A stretch of 64,000 nt of DNA, taken from assembly GCA_043745485.1 (NCBI GenBank), contig JAYTSU010000017.1:5853-69852 (forward strand). The letters run 5' to 3'. The position numbers were made by a program, and so were the translations under genes. The notes below the pieces were generated by a model. The model did not search any database and was not told where the DNA came from. It was given only the letters and a program-made list of their open reading frames with translations. The stretch comes from RYN-417 sp043745485. GTDB taxonomy: Bacteria; Patescibacteriota; Saccharimonadia; Saccharimonadales; JACDBH01. Positions 25,052 through 33,914 of the stretch are shown here, piece by piece; position 1 is the stretch's first letter, and every line of letters begins with the position of its first letter.

Positions 25052-25330
25052 TTATTTTCCTTTCTTGTATTTAGTAACCGTCTCGGCAATATTCAAAAAA
25101 TATTTACCAAGAGCTAATGGTCCGGCGGTCTTTTTAAACATGTCTGATACGTTTTCTACTTTATCGACGACATCATGTGCCTTATTAACTATTTCGTGCG
25201 CGGTGTCTGCAATTTCATTCATTTTTTTAGTAAGGTTTATGAGTTTAATAGCTAGTACTGTTGCAAGCAACAAAAACAAGGCCAAGAAAACTGAAAGGAA
25301 AACTACAAGTATTTTTTCTGTCATATCCAT
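25052..25330 (-). CDS. DUF948-like small membrane protein
   Basis: A 92-aa protein with one N-terminal membrane helix (about 6-28) and an amphipathic helical region. This is the DUF948/YtxG-like layout often found beside YtxH. A consensus TATAAT box ends seven bases before the ATG at 25330, so this first gene of the three-gene unit is predicted to be leaderless. The three likely work together at the membrane; their function is unknown. Confidence 0.75.
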   Translation of the reverse strand: MDMTEKILVVFLSVFLALFLLLATVLAIKLINLTKKMNEIADTAHEIVNKAHDVVDKVENVSDMFKKTAGPLALGKYFLNIAETVTKYKKGK

Positions 25331-25337
25331 AATCTCT

Positions 25338-25343
25338 ATTATA
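25338..25343 (-). promoter_or_regulatory. -10 box for the DUF948/YtxH/DUF5665 unit
   Basis: Minus-strand TATAAT, seven bases from the ATG at 25330. This spacing puts the transcription start on or next to the start codon. Confidence 0.6.
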
Positions 25344-25386
25344 CGCTCCTATGTGTTATTGGGTGTAAGATAATTATCACAATGTT

Positions 25387-26274
25387 TTATAGTATTGACT
25401 GAAGGTATTTCTTAAAATCCGCACTAATATCATCGTGTTGTAACGCAAAATCAACGACCGTTTTCAGATACTCCAGTTTATTGCCTGCATCATAATATTT
25501 TGCATTTTGAATTTCGGCCGCAAAGATCTGCTTGCCGTCTTGTATCATATGGGCAAACGCATCGTTATAATACAGCTCGGCTCCTTCTGATCTATCGTCT
25601 GCAGCTTTGTGAAGATAACTGAATATTTCTGGTGTCAGCAGACAGCCACTGACGGTGGCCATGTCTGAAGGCGCTTTAGCTCGTCCAGGTTTTTCGGCAA
25701 TTGTTTTGACATCTATAAGTCCTGGCCGTAATGTATTGCCGCCGGCATAGCCATATCGCTTATAATCCTCGTCTGTATCAGCCTTTATAGCACTCAATAC
25801 TGTTGAGCCAAACTCATCGTATATATCAATCATTTGCTGAAACCTAAGAGGCGTAGACTTAATAAAATCATCACTCCACGTATAAATAAATGGCTCATCT
25901 CCAATAAGATGTTCAACATTTAAAAGCGGTGTGCCGTTCCCGTATGGGCCCTTCTGACGCACATAGATAAAGTTAGCAAGCTCGCTTATTTTTTGAATTT
26001 CTTGTAGTAAATGTGCCTTACTTGGTCCGCCTTGTTGAAGATTCTGTATAAGGTCGGCGGCCGGCTTATCAAAGTGGTCTTCGATACTTCGCTTCGTAGA
26101 GTTAGTGACTATGATTATGTCTTTAATACCTACGGCTACTAATTCCTCGACTACATACTGAATAATAGGTTTGTCAATAAGTGGCAACATCTCTTTTGGC
26201 ATTGCTTTGGTCTGGGGCAAAAAGCGCGTCCCAAACCCGGCGGCGGCAATAACTGCTTTGGTTACTTTAGGCAT
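25387..26274 (-). CDS. galU: UTP--glucose-1-phosphate uridylyltransferase
   Basis: It makes UDP-glucose from UTP and glucose-1-phosphate for glycan synthesis. At 295 aa it matches bacterial GalU, with the nucleotide-binding N-terminus GFGTRFLPQTKAMPKEML (13-30), DKP near 34-36 and the EKPG segment near 190. It follows gatB by 49 bases on the same strand and has a purine-rich GAGG stretch before its ATG. Confidence 0.95.
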   Translation of the reverse strand: MPKVTKAVIAAAGFGTRFLPQTKAMPKEMLPLIDKPIIQYVVEELVAVGIKDIIIVTNSTKRSIEDHFDKPAADLIQNLQQGGPSKAHLLQEIQKISELANFIYVRQKGPYGNGTPLLNVEHLIGDEPFIYTWSDDFIKSTPLRFQQMIDIYDEFGSTVLSAIKADTDEDYKRYGYAGGNTLRPGLIDVKTIAEKPGRAKAPSDMATVSGCLLTPEIFSYLHKAADDRSEGAELYYNDAFAHMIQDGKQIFAAEIQNAKYYDAGNKLEYLKTVVDFALQHDDISADFKKYLQSIL

Positions 26275-26323
26275 GTCCCACTGCCTCTTTTGTCTACGCG
26301 TGAATTTACCTTTGTAAATACGT

Positions 26324-27760
26324 TCATTTTTGTAGTTGTTCCTTAATAATAATCTGGACTACTTGCGGGTTTGCCTTACCTCTTGATGCTTTCATAACAT
26401 TGCCTATCAGAAATCCGATGGCCTTCATCTCGCCGTTCTTAACGTCCTGGGCAGCTTTTGGATTAGCCAACAAGACCTCCGCAACAATCTTGCTCAGTTC
26501 ATCTTCGTTTGACTCTTGAATCAGATTTTTCTCTGTCGCAATTGTTTCTGGTTCACCATTCGTTCGCTGCATTTCTCTTAGCACTTCTTTGGCTGCTGTG
26601 GAGCTAAGTTTATTAGTAGAAACGAGTTCCGACAGTTTAATAAGCTTGATATCATCAATGACAACTTCGGCATTTTCAGCGTCTGGATTAGCGTCACTGT
26701 CATCTGTTTTTTGTACCGTCCAAAAAGCAATGCGTTTTGCATGTTCTGGCCCTGCTGTGTCCAATATTCTAGCTATTAGCATACTAGTCCTTGGGACATT
26801 TACGATGTCTTCAGTTACTTTAGGGTCTATACCCAAGTCTGCGAATTTTGCACGATAGTCTCTAGGCAATAGATTCATTGATGCTTTCACTTTTTTAACA
26901 AATGACTCTTCAAGTTGAACGGGTGGTATGTCTGGATCGGGGAAATATCTATAGTCATGTGCGTCTTCTTTTGTGCGTTGGCTAAAGGTGCTTTGTTTGG
27001 AATCGTCCCAGCCACGTGTTTCTTGGACAATAGTTCCCCCATCTTGCAATATAGTTATTTGGCGTTTTACTTCGTATTCAACGGCTTTTTCAACACTTTT
27101 AAATGAATTAAGATTTTTTGTTTCGCTCCTTGTACCCAGCACATTCGGGTCTTTACTAACACTGACATTTACATCAAAGCGCATATTGCCGTGGTACAGA
27201 TTAACTTCGCTGACGTCAGCATACTTTATTAAAAGATATAGCTCGTGAGCGTAGGCCCGTGCTTCGGCAGCGGTGTGCATGTCTGGTTCACTAACAATTT
27301 CAAGCAGTGGCGTACCGGCGCGGTTAAGATCAACCAAGCTATACTCTGCTCCACTAGGATGCGTTGACTTGCCGGCGTCAGCTTCAAGGTGCGCACGTGT
27401 AATTCCAATACGCTTTTGCTCGCCGTTAATAATAATGTCCACATGTCCTCCTAGCACAATCGGCTCTTCGAACTGCGTAATCTGATAGCCCATAGGCAGA
27501 TCGGGATAAAAATAGTGCTTACGGTCAAATTTGCTAAAAAGTTGTGGCGTAGTATTGAGTGCAAATGCGGCTTTAACGGACAGTTCAACAGCTTTATCAT
27601 TTAAAACCGGCAGCGCGCCCGGCATACCAAGGCATATATGTGAAATCAGCGTGTTAGGGGCTGCGGTACGCGCATCATTATCGACCCCGGCGAATAACTT
27701 TGTCATAGTTTTGAGTTGAACGTGACATTCAATTCCAATGGTGGTCAGGAAGTCGCTCAT
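26324..27760 (-). CDS. gatB: Aspartyl/glutamyl-tRNA amidotransferase subunit B
   Basis: GatB binds the misacylated Glu-tRNA-Gln or Asp-tRNA-Asn and activates it with ATP for amidation. At 478 aa it has the GatB/E catalytic cradle with IGIECHVQL near the start and a C-terminal YqeY-like helical domain (about 330-478). Its start codon shares a base with the stop of the HEPN-like gene upstream (TAATG). The operon order on the minus strand is gatC, gatA, HEPN-like gene, gatB, then galU. Confidence 0.97.
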   Translation of the reverse strand: MSDFLTTIGIECHVQLKTMTKLFAGVDNDARTAAPNTLISHICLGMPGALPVLNDKAVELSVKAAFALNTTPQLFSKFDRKHYFYPDLPMGYQITQFEEPIVLGGHVDIIINGEQKRIGITRAHLEADAGKSTHPSGAEYSLVDLNRAGTPLLEIVSEPDMHTAAEARAYAHELYLLIKYADVSEVNLYHGNMRFDVNVSVSKDPNVLGTRSETKNLNSFKSVEKAVEYEVKRQITILQDGGTIVQETRGWDDSKQSTFSQRTKEDAHDYRYFPDPDIPPVQLEESFVKKVKASMNLLPRDYRAKFADLGIDPKVTEDIVNVPRTSMLIARILDTAGPEHAKRIAFWTVQKTDDSDANPDAENAEVVIDDIKLIKLSELVSTNKLSSTAAKEVLREMQRTNGEPETIATEKNLIQESNEDELSKIVAEVLLANPKAAQDVKNGEMKAIGFLIGNVMKASRGKANPQVVQIIIKEQLQK

Positions 27761-28167
27761 TATAATGCCCCAAGGTCTTTCAATGCTTGGCCAATGCCAA
27801 TAAGTGCATGTTTGATGTCTTTTTCGCGCAGTGCCACATCAGTCTGGTGCACAAGCTGGTTGCGGAGTTTATGTCCAAACCACACACCATCATTGTTGGT
27901 CAGTGATCTCTGCGCAGAGACTAGCCGTTCACCCATAGTCTTGCCTTTAAAATGCTTCTTTTTTAAAGCTTCATCCAGCAACGAATCGGCCTGGATTACT
28001 GCCAACCCCCAGGTCTCAGTTTTTGCACATAATTTTTGTAACTCTTTCCATTTTGCTCGGAAATGTTGCCGGTTTAAATCCTTTTTAGGTTTCTTTATAA
28101 AGAATGTTACTAATCCTGCGAGCGCAACAGCAGCTCCAACTACCGCGATTAAAAGTTCGGCACTCAT
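27760..28167 (-). CDS. Membrane-anchored HEPN-like protein between gatA and gatB
   Basis: A 135-aa protein I cannot name. It has one N-terminal membrane helix (about 4-24), a basic stretch (KKPKKD) and a helical domain of about 100 residues. RNQLVH at 102-107 matches the Rx4H signature of HEPN domains, often RNases or RNA-binding modules. Other conserved-looking blocks are QADSLLDEAL and GERLVSAQ. I start it at the ATG at 28167, which overlaps the gatA TGA as ATGA; its stop overlaps the gatB ATG. The tight coupling makes co-translation with the tRNA amidotransferase very likely. RNase activity is not shown by sequence alone. Confidence 0.7.
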   Translation of the reverse strand: MSAELLIAVVGAAVALAGLVTFFIKKPKKDLNRQHFRAKWKELQKLCAKTETWGLAVIQADSLLDEALKKKHFKGKTMGERLVSAQRSLTNNDGVWFGHKLRNQLVHQTDVALREKDIKHALIGIGQALKDLGAL

Positions 28168-29609
28168 ACTGCAAGCTCCTCGTACGCTTTTGCAAGGCCA
28201 AGCAGTGCTCTGTCGTGTTTTTGAGCTGCCATTATTTGCAAACCAACTGGTAATCCAACACTGGTACCACACGGCACACTAATAGAGGGGATGCCAACCA
28301 AGTTTGCGGCTACGGTCATAATATCAATCAGATACATTTTGAGTGGATCATTACTGTTCTCACCAATCTTGAAGGCGATCGTTGGAGCAACTGGACCTAT
28401 CAAGAAATCTACAGTTTCAAATGCTTTACTGAACTCATTGATCAGTTTGGTACGCACCGTCTGGGCTTTTTTGTAGTAGGCATCATAATAGCCAGAGCTC
28501 AGTACGTATGTCCCAATCATTATTCGGCGCTTTGCTTCCTTGCCAAAGCCTTTTTCTCGGGACATTTCATAACTTTCATCGAGGGTTGTTGCGCTTAGGT
28601 CGCTGTAACCAAATCGTTGGCCATCATAGCGACTTAGGTTGCTGCTTACTTCAGCTGGGCAAACAACATAATAAACTGCCAGAGCCAACGGCAGTGATGG
28701 CAGACTTATTTCTTTTATTTCGGCACCAGCATCTTTTAATTTTCTAATAGCGGCGTCAATTAATGCCCGAACTTCTTGGTCTAGGCCTTCGCCCATGTAT
28801 TCTTTGACTATGCCGACAGTCTTACCCTTTAGATCGCTATCTAGCTTTGTATAAGATGTTTCATCACGTTCAATTGTTGTCGAGTCTAATGAGTCTATAC
28901 CAGCCATAACATCCACTATAAGGGCAGCGTCCTCTACGGTGCGCGTTAAAGGTCCAATACAGTCCAGCGAGCTGGCCATAGCAACAACACCACTACGTGA
29001 CACTAAACCATATGTTGGCTTCAGGCCCACACAACCCGTAAAGCTTGCGGGCAAACGTACTGAACCACCCGTGTCTGTGCCAAGTGCAAAAGGGGCTAGG
29101 CCTAAAGCAACAGCAGCACCAGAGCCACCAGAACTTCCACCTGGTACCCGAGTCTTATCGTGCGGGTTGAGGGTCGTGAAAAAGTCACTGTTTTCGGTCG
29201 ATGATCCGTGCGCAAACGCATCGAGGTTGGCTTTAGCGACACAGATAGCTCCCTCGTTCTCTAGCTGTTCAATTGCCCATGACTGGTAGGGTGCTTTAAA
29301 ACCTTTTAAGATGTTGCTGGCAGCCGTTGTTTCGCCGTCAAACACTAAAAAATTATCTTTGGCAATGAATGGTACACCCGCTAAGCGGCCGGAACCGTAA
29401 GCGTCACTCAAATCACCCTGTGCAATTGCTTCATCAATGTCATGTGCCCTTGACCGTGCGCTGCCTTCTAACACTGAAATGATGGCTTTATATTCTTCGT
29501 TTTGGGCTATGGCTTGCAGTGACTTTTCAACCATATCAATAGCTTTAAGCTTGCCGCTTCGGACCTGCTCAGCGATTTCTGAAATTAACGGCCATTCAGT
29601 TGCTATCAT
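28164..29609 (-). CDS. gatA: Aspartyl/glutamyl-tRNA amidotransferase subunit A
   Basis: The amidase subunit that releases ammonia from glutamine for GatB. At 481 aa it has the amidase signature. The Ser-cisSer-Lys triad is visible as K84 (AKDNF), S159 in GGSSGGSGAA and the nucleophile S183 in DTGGSVRLP. Its start overlaps the gatC stop as ATGA. Its TGA stop is one of several that show TGA is a normal stop codon here. Confidence 0.97.
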   Translation of the reverse strand: MIATEWPLISEIAEQVRSGKLKAIDMVEKSLQAIAQNEEYKAIISVLEGSARSRAHDIDEAIAQGDLSDAYGSGRLAGVPFIAKDNFLVFDGETTAASNILKGFKAPYQSWAIEQLENEGAICVAKANLDAFAHGSSTENSDFFTTLNPHDKTRVPGGSSGGSGAAVALGLAPFALGTDTGGSVRLPASFTGCVGLKPTYGLVSRSGVVAMASSLDCIGPLTRTVEDAALIVDVMAGIDSLDSTTIERDETSYTKLDSDLKGKTVGIVKEYMGEGLDQEVRALIDAAIRKLKDAGAEIKEISLPSLPLALAVYYVVCPAEVSSNLSRYDGQRFGYSDLSATTLDESYEMSREKGFGKEAKRRIMIGTYVLSSGYYDAYYKKAQTVRTKLINEFSKAFETVDFLIGPVAPTIAFKIGENSNDPLKMYLIDIMTVAANLVGIPSISVPCGTSVGLPVGLQIMAAQKHDRALLGLAKAYEELAV

Positions 29610-29899
29610 CCAAGCATCCTCTTGACCTTAATATAGTTGCCTTCGCTTGCTGGAAGATTGTTTAGTAAATCATCAGTTTTGTAGCCATAGTCCAATAAGA
29701 CATCTGGTCGGGAAACGTTCTTAAGTCCAGTTACTTGGTACGTTGGCTTGAGCCCATCAGTATCTACCCCGTCCAGCATTTGGACATAACCAAGGATGGC
29801 ACTAATTTCTGCCTGGAACTCTTCAACTTCAGTATCACTAAGCTTCAGCCGAGACAGCTTAGCCAGTTTTAATACATCTTCCCTAGTTAGTTCTGCCAT
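29606..29899 (-). CDS. gatC: Aspartyl/glutamyl-tRNA amidotransferase subunit C
   Basis: A 97-aa belt-like subunit that stabilises GatA-GatB. The pattern DVLKLAKLSRLKLSDTEVEE near the N-terminus and the QAEISAILGYVQML segment are typical. It is the first gene of the operon. A TATAGT box ends ten bases before the ATG, without a Shine-Dalgarno. It overlaps gatA by four bases. Confidence 0.95.
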   Translation of the reverse strand: MAELTREDVLKLAKLSRLKLSDTEVEEFQAEISAILGYVQMLDGVDTDGLKPTYQVTGLKNVSRPDVLLDYGYKTDDLLNNLPASEGNYIKVKRMLG

Positions 29900-29909
29900 A
29901 TGTCACTCT

Positions 29910-29915
29910 ACTATA
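29910..29915 (-). promoter_or_regulatory. -10 box for the gatCAB operon
   Basis: Minus-strand TATAGT ten bases before the gatC ATG; predicted leader of about three bases. Confidence 0.5.
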
Positions 29916-29955
29916 CCACCACTTTAACAGAGATGGTAGGACGAAATTATAGGAG

Positions 29956-31926
29956 TTACAACTTGCTCTTCACGTCAGCTATGATGTCTCGTAGTTCAGC
30001 TGCTTTCTCAAATTCCAGATTTTGGCTGGCTAGATCCATCTGTGCACTGAGGTCTTTGATGAGATTCTTATACTCGTCCTTTGGAATTTTCTTCAGATTG
30101 AGCTTATTCGCTGCTGTCTTCGCCTCTTCGGAAAGTTCCGGCCGCATGCCAGCTTCAATTGATTTTTGAATACCTTCTGGCGTAATACCATGATCGTTAT
30201 TATATTTTTGCTGAACTTCGCGCCGCGCATTAGTTTTATCCAGAGTCCGCTGCATACTACCCGTAATTCTGTCGGCATACATAATCACGTGACCCTCTAT
30301 GTGCCGAGCTGCACGTCCGACTGTCTGGATCAAAGCCTGCTCGCTCCGCAAAAAGCCCTCTTTATCAGCGTCCAGTATAGCGACTAGCGAAACTTCAGGC
30401 AGATCAAGCCCTTCTCGTAGCAGATTAATGCCAACCACAACGTCATAAATTCCGAGGCGCAAATCTCTGAGGATGTCAGTACGATCAAGTGTGTCGACAT
30501 CGCTATGCAGATAGGTAACCTTAATGTTTAGGTCCTTCAAATATTCTGTAAGGTCCTCACTCATACGTTTTGTCAAGGTTGTGACCAGTACGCGTTGCCG
30601 CTTGGCAATGGTAGCGCGGATTTCGTGAATCAGGTCGTCAATCTGACCCTCTACGGGTCTAATTTCAATTGGTGGGTCAAGAAGACCTGTGGGGCGGATA
30701 ACTTGCTCCACAGGAGAAGGACTCCTGCTAAGCTCATAGTCCGCTGGCGTTGCACTGACATACACAACTTTATTAATATGCTTTTCAAATTCTAAGAATG
30801 TTAGAGGGCGATTATCGAGGGCGCTGGGCAGCCGGAATCCATGTTCTACTAAGACTTCCTTACGTGCTCTGTCGCCGTTATACATACCTCGCACTTGGGG
30901 TAATGTCATATGCGACTCATCGACAAACAGCAGAAAATCATCAGGGAAATAATCTATCAAGGTCGCTGGCTGTTCGCCGGGTTCACGGTTAGTCAAGTAG
31001 CGTGAGTAGTTTTCGATACCTTTGACAAAGCCTGTCTCTTCCAGCATTTCGATATCAAATTTTGTCCTCTGTTTCAGACGCTGTACTTCGAGCAGTTTCC
31101 CTTGCTTTTCGAACTCTTCACTTCTTTCTTCCAATTCATTTTTAATCTGTACAAGTGCTAATTTTAGTTTGTCGTAAGGTGTTACATAATGCGAGCCAGG
31201 GAAAATTCGCAACGTATCCATTTCCTTCAATATCTCACCAGTCAGCGGATCGATTTTTGTGATGCGATCAACATCATCGCCAAAAAATTCTATACGATAG
31301 GCAAACTCTTCACTTGCAGGATACACGTCCACGACGTCTCCTCGAACACGGAACGTTGAGCGGTGAAAATCAATATCATTACGCTGATACTGGATATCAG
31401 TCAGGTGCCTGATAAATTTGTCACGCTGCGTCCGTACACCTTTTGTGACCGTAATACTCAGGCCACCATAATCCTCAACAGAACCAATTCCATAAATACA
31501 GCTAACACTAGCCACAATAATCACATCACGGCGCTGCAACAACGAATCCGTAGCGGCATGACGTAAACGGTCAATTTCTTCATTAATTTGACTGTCTTTT
31601 TCTATATATGTATCACTCCGCGGTATGTAGGCTTCTGGCTGGTAGTAATCAAAATAACTGACAAAATAATGGACTGCGTTGTCTGGAAAAAAAGTTTTAA
31701 ATTCGTTATACAGCTGCGCAGCTAGCGTCTTATTATGGCTCAGTACAAGCGTTGGTTTTTGCATGTTCTGAATAATATTAGCCATAGTAAATGTCTTACC
31801 TGAGCCTGTCACACCAAGTAGAGTCTGTTCTCTGAGGCCTTTATTAAGCCCTTCGGTGAGGGCGGTTATTGCTGCAGGCTGGTCTCCCTGTGGCGTGTAA
31901 TTACTTTTAATTTGGAATTTAGCCAT
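29956..31926 (-). CDS. uvrB: UvrABC excision nuclease subunit B
   Basis: The damage-verification helicase of nucleotide excision repair, 656 aa. Walker A GVTGSGKT is near residue 40, the beta-hairpin YYQPEAYIP near 93, the helicase motifs lie in 330-580 and a UVR domain at the C-terminus (about 617-652) contacts UvrC. UvrA and UvrC are not in this window. The ATG at 31926 is preferred over the preceding TTG. A perfect extended -10 ends six bases upstream, the clearest leaderless case here. Confidence 0.97.
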   Translation of the reverse strand: MAKFQIKSNYTPQGDQPAAITALTEGLNKGLREQTLLGVTGSGKTFTMANIIQNMQKPTLVLSHNKTLAAQLYNEFKTFFPDNAVHYFVSYFDYYQPEAYIPRSDTYIEKDSQINEEIDRLRHAATDSLLQRRDVIIVASVSCIYGIGSVEDYGGLSITVTKGVRTQRDKFIRHLTDIQYQRNDIDFHRSTFRVRGDVVDVYPASEEFAYRIEFFGDDVDRITKIDPLTGEILKEMDTLRIFPGSHYVTPYDKLKLALVQIKNELEERSEEFEKQGKLLEVQRLKQRTKFDIEMLEETGFVKGIENYSRYLTNREPGEQPATLIDYFPDDFLLFVDESHMTLPQVRGMYNGDRARKEVLVEHGFRLPSALDNRPLTFLEFEKHINKVVYVSATPADYELSRSPSPVEQVIRPTGLLDPPIEIRPVEGQIDDLIHEIRATIAKRQRVLVTTLTKRMSEDLTEYLKDLNIKVTYLHSDVDTLDRTDILRDLRLGIYDVVVGINLLREGLDLPEVSLVAILDADKEGFLRSEQALIQTVGRAARHIEGHVIMYADRITGSMQRTLDKTNARREVQQKYNNDHGITPEGIQKSIEAGMRPELSEEAKTAANKLNLKKIPKDEYKNLIKDLSAQMDLASQNLEFEKAAELRDIIADVKSKL

Positions 31927-31932
31927 CAAGCT

Positions 31933-31941
31933 ATTATACCA
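31933..31941 (-). promoter_or_regulatory. Extended -10 promoter for uvrB
   Basis: Minus-strand TGGTATAAT, a consensus extended -10, ends six bases before the ATG. Initiation six to seven bases downstream falls on the start codon. Confidence 0.75.
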
Positions 31942-31985
31942 AGATTATTTAATTGCGCGGCGTTGACGATTTAGTGGCTACTCTA

Positions 31986-32630
31986 CTAACCCGCGTGATC
32001 TGCAGAGTCCAAGAACCAGTGCTCGTCCTTGTTCATCGTGATTTTAATATCTTTAGATTCTTTATCTAATATATCAACAATTTTTGCGACAAGCCTTATA
32101 GGGTCTTCGTCATATACAACGAGATGTTTGAACGGCGGCTCTAGCTCCATGAGTGATGGAATAATGTCAGCCGCGCCACCACTGCCAATCAACACACCGC
32201 ATGGTTTACCAGACTCAAGTGCCGTAACAAATTCGTGCAAGCTACCTAAACGCCCGCCAACAGTAATGATGGCATCACTGGACTGTACGAGGTACTGGTC
32301 ACGCCCAACATAATTAAGTCCGGTAAAGTTAATAAAATCAAAATAAAAATGAGGTAAACGGTATTTATAGACGTGCTCCCTAAATGATGAAGCTGGTGAA
32401 AATCCTATGCTTACGCCACCGGCATTCTTTGCACCTCGGGCAGCGTAATACGGCAGTCCAACTGTTGCGCCTGTTGTCAGGATGTGACCTTCTTCAGCTA
32501 TGGCTTTGCCTAAACTTTCTGCTAAGTTATGTGACTCTTTAATAGTTGGACCACCAGCCGCACCAGAAACACAGATTGAATAGCGCAGTAGATATTTGTC
32601 CACGCCTTTATCTGATTTTTTTTCAATCAT
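31986..32630 (-). CDS. SLOG/LOG-like Rossmann-fold protein
   Basis: A 214-aa protein of the SLOG superfamily (TIGR00725-like). It starts its Rossmann fold with CVSGAAGG and has GGRLGSLHE (about 125-133), a variant of the PGGxGTxxE motif of LOG-type nucleotide-processing proteins. SLOG proteins bind or cleave nucleotide ligands; the substrate here is unknown. Its start overlaps the stop of the 412-aa gene upstream by four bases, so the two are probably translated together. Confidence 0.75.
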   Translation of the reverse strand: MIEKKSDKGVDKYLLRYSICVSGAAGGPTIKESHNLAESLGKAIAEEGHILTTGATVGLPYYAARGAKNAGGVSIGFSPASSFREHVYKYRLPHFYFDFINFTGLNYVGRDQYLVQSSDAIITVGGRLGSLHEFVTALESGKPCGVLIGSGGAADIIPSLMELEPPFKHLVVYDEDPIRLVAKIVDILDKESKDIKITMNKDEHWFLDSADHAG

Positions 32631-33865
32631 ATTTTTAGCCTTTCCGGTGCAATCATATTGTTATCAAGCTGCTTTAATACCTGCGAAGCTAAGTTAGCCT
32701 GTCCCATATAGCGCACAAATAGTTCGTTCCACAAACTTTCACGCATATGGAAAAACAGTCTTTGATCATAATGCGCACCCGTACTGTATGACATGCTGTT
32801 GTCGAGCAGGTTGAAGCTTACCGGATATTTTCCGCTCAAGTTTGCGACAAAATCTAAATCTTTCCAAAACGCCAGTTCTGGGTCAATGTCATAGAGATAC
32901 TCTTCGGCCTTACGCCAATGCAGGTCTTCTGGCTGAACATGTGGTTCAAATATTTCTGGATGATACTCATGTGTCAGTTTACCGTAATACCTTTGGATAA
33001 CCCGCCAGTGTACGTGAGATCCAGCCATGACAGCGGCCTTGCTTACATCAGCTACTAATGTTTCAGCAATAATTTTACCGAAATGAGGTTTGACTTGTTG
33101 AAGCTTAAAAAATGCACTATAAAGCCGAATCTCATTAATATAATGGAACAGAAGCGGCATGGCTGTAAGTGTAATCCCTGGAAGCTTTTCTAAAGTAGTT
33201 GGCAGCATCAGGATCACGCCGAGCTCTTTGAGATGGGTAATATTGTGGCGCTTCTTACGTACAAAGTCTTCGGCGATGTCACCCCAGCGATCTTTGGACA
33301 TGCTAATGACTTCAATATCTCTGGTTTCAAAATCGGACGGCATCAAGCTCTTATATGTTTTATCAAACTTCACAAGCCATGTCGGAGTCTCGGCAAACCT
33401 GAGTGCTCCATATATTTCATACAGATTTTCACGCTTGAGCATTGAGTCAATAGATGTGTACCCAAGATGTTTCATAATATTTGGAGGCGGTGTGTCCTTG
33501 AGCATACGCTTTGCAACGCTCCTTTTTAACACCCAAGCACTTCGCGGCATTTTAAAAGCGTCAACAGCTTTTTTGATGAGCGGCAACATCTCCTGCACAT
33601 CGGAGGGGTCTTTGCCGCCAATTTGTTGAGCAAGGTGGCTGTCATGCATACGCACCAAGTTTATAAGCGCCTGGTACAGCTCCTCACCAGTCGTATCCCT
33701 TGGATCAAGTTTTAGCTCTTTGGTTTTTAGCTGAACTTTGCCAATAATTTCTGCGATAAGGCGAACATCTGCACCTGACTGACCGCTCGCGGTTTCGAGT
33801 TGTTTTACAGAAAGCGTAAACAACGGCTCAGTAGCACCCAGTAAATCGCTAAGTAAGTTAGACAT
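32627..33865 (-). CDS. Conserved-looking protein of unknown function (412 aa)
   Basis: I do not recognise a family. It is a largely helical soluble protein with no signal peptide or membrane segment. An N-terminal helical region (1-100) is followed by a motif-rich part with PPPNIMKHLGYTSIDSML (about 125-143) and a HWRVIQRYYGKL segment (about 288-299) containing several His and aromatic residues. An extended -10 (TGATATGCT) ends 11 bases before its ATG. It is coupled by ATGA overlap to the SLOG gene, which suggests a shared, unknown nucleotide-linked task. Confidence 0.75.
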   Translation of the reverse strand: MSNLLSDLLGATEPLFTLSVKQLETASGQSGADVRLIAEIIGKVQLKTKELKLDPRDTTGEELYQALINLVRMHDSHLAQQIGGKDPSDVQEMLPLIKKAVDAFKMPRSAWVLKRSVAKRMLKDTPPPNIMKHLGYTSIDSMLKRENLYEIYGALRFAETPTWLVKFDKTYKSLMPSDFETRDIEVISMSKDRWGDIAEDFVRKKRHNITHLKELGVILMLPTTLEKLPGITLTAMPLLFHYINEIRLYSAFFKLQQVKPHFGKIIAETLVADVSKAAVMAGSHVHWRVIQRYYGKLTHEYHPEIFEPHVQPEDLHWRKAEEYLYDIDPELAFWKDLDFVANLSGKYPVSFNLLDNSMSYSTGAHYDQRLFFHMRESLWNELFVRYMGQANLASQVLKQLDNNMIAPERLKI

Positions 33866-33876
33866 AGATTAGCATA

Positions 33877-33885
33877 AGCATATCA
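33877..33885 (-). promoter_or_regulatory. Extended -10 for the 412-aa/SLOG pair
   Basis: Minus-strand TGATATGCT ends 11 bases before the ATG at 33865, with no Shine-Dalgarno between. Confidence 0.5.
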
Positions 33886-33914
33886 TTTAAAAGCTGCTAA
33901 AAATAGCCATAAAA

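Noticed and set aside
26280..26320. ATTTAC-AAAG-GTAAAT hairpin between gatB and galU
   Set aside because: Six A/T-rich pairs without a U run; too weak to call a terminator, and galU is probably co-transcribed.
27760..28272. A longer start (28272) for the HEPN-like protein
   Set aside because: The extra 35 codons lie antisense-free but inside gatA's last codons in another frame and read as a Trp/Cys-rich stretch; the ATGA coupling at 28167 gives a normal membrane-helix N-terminus.
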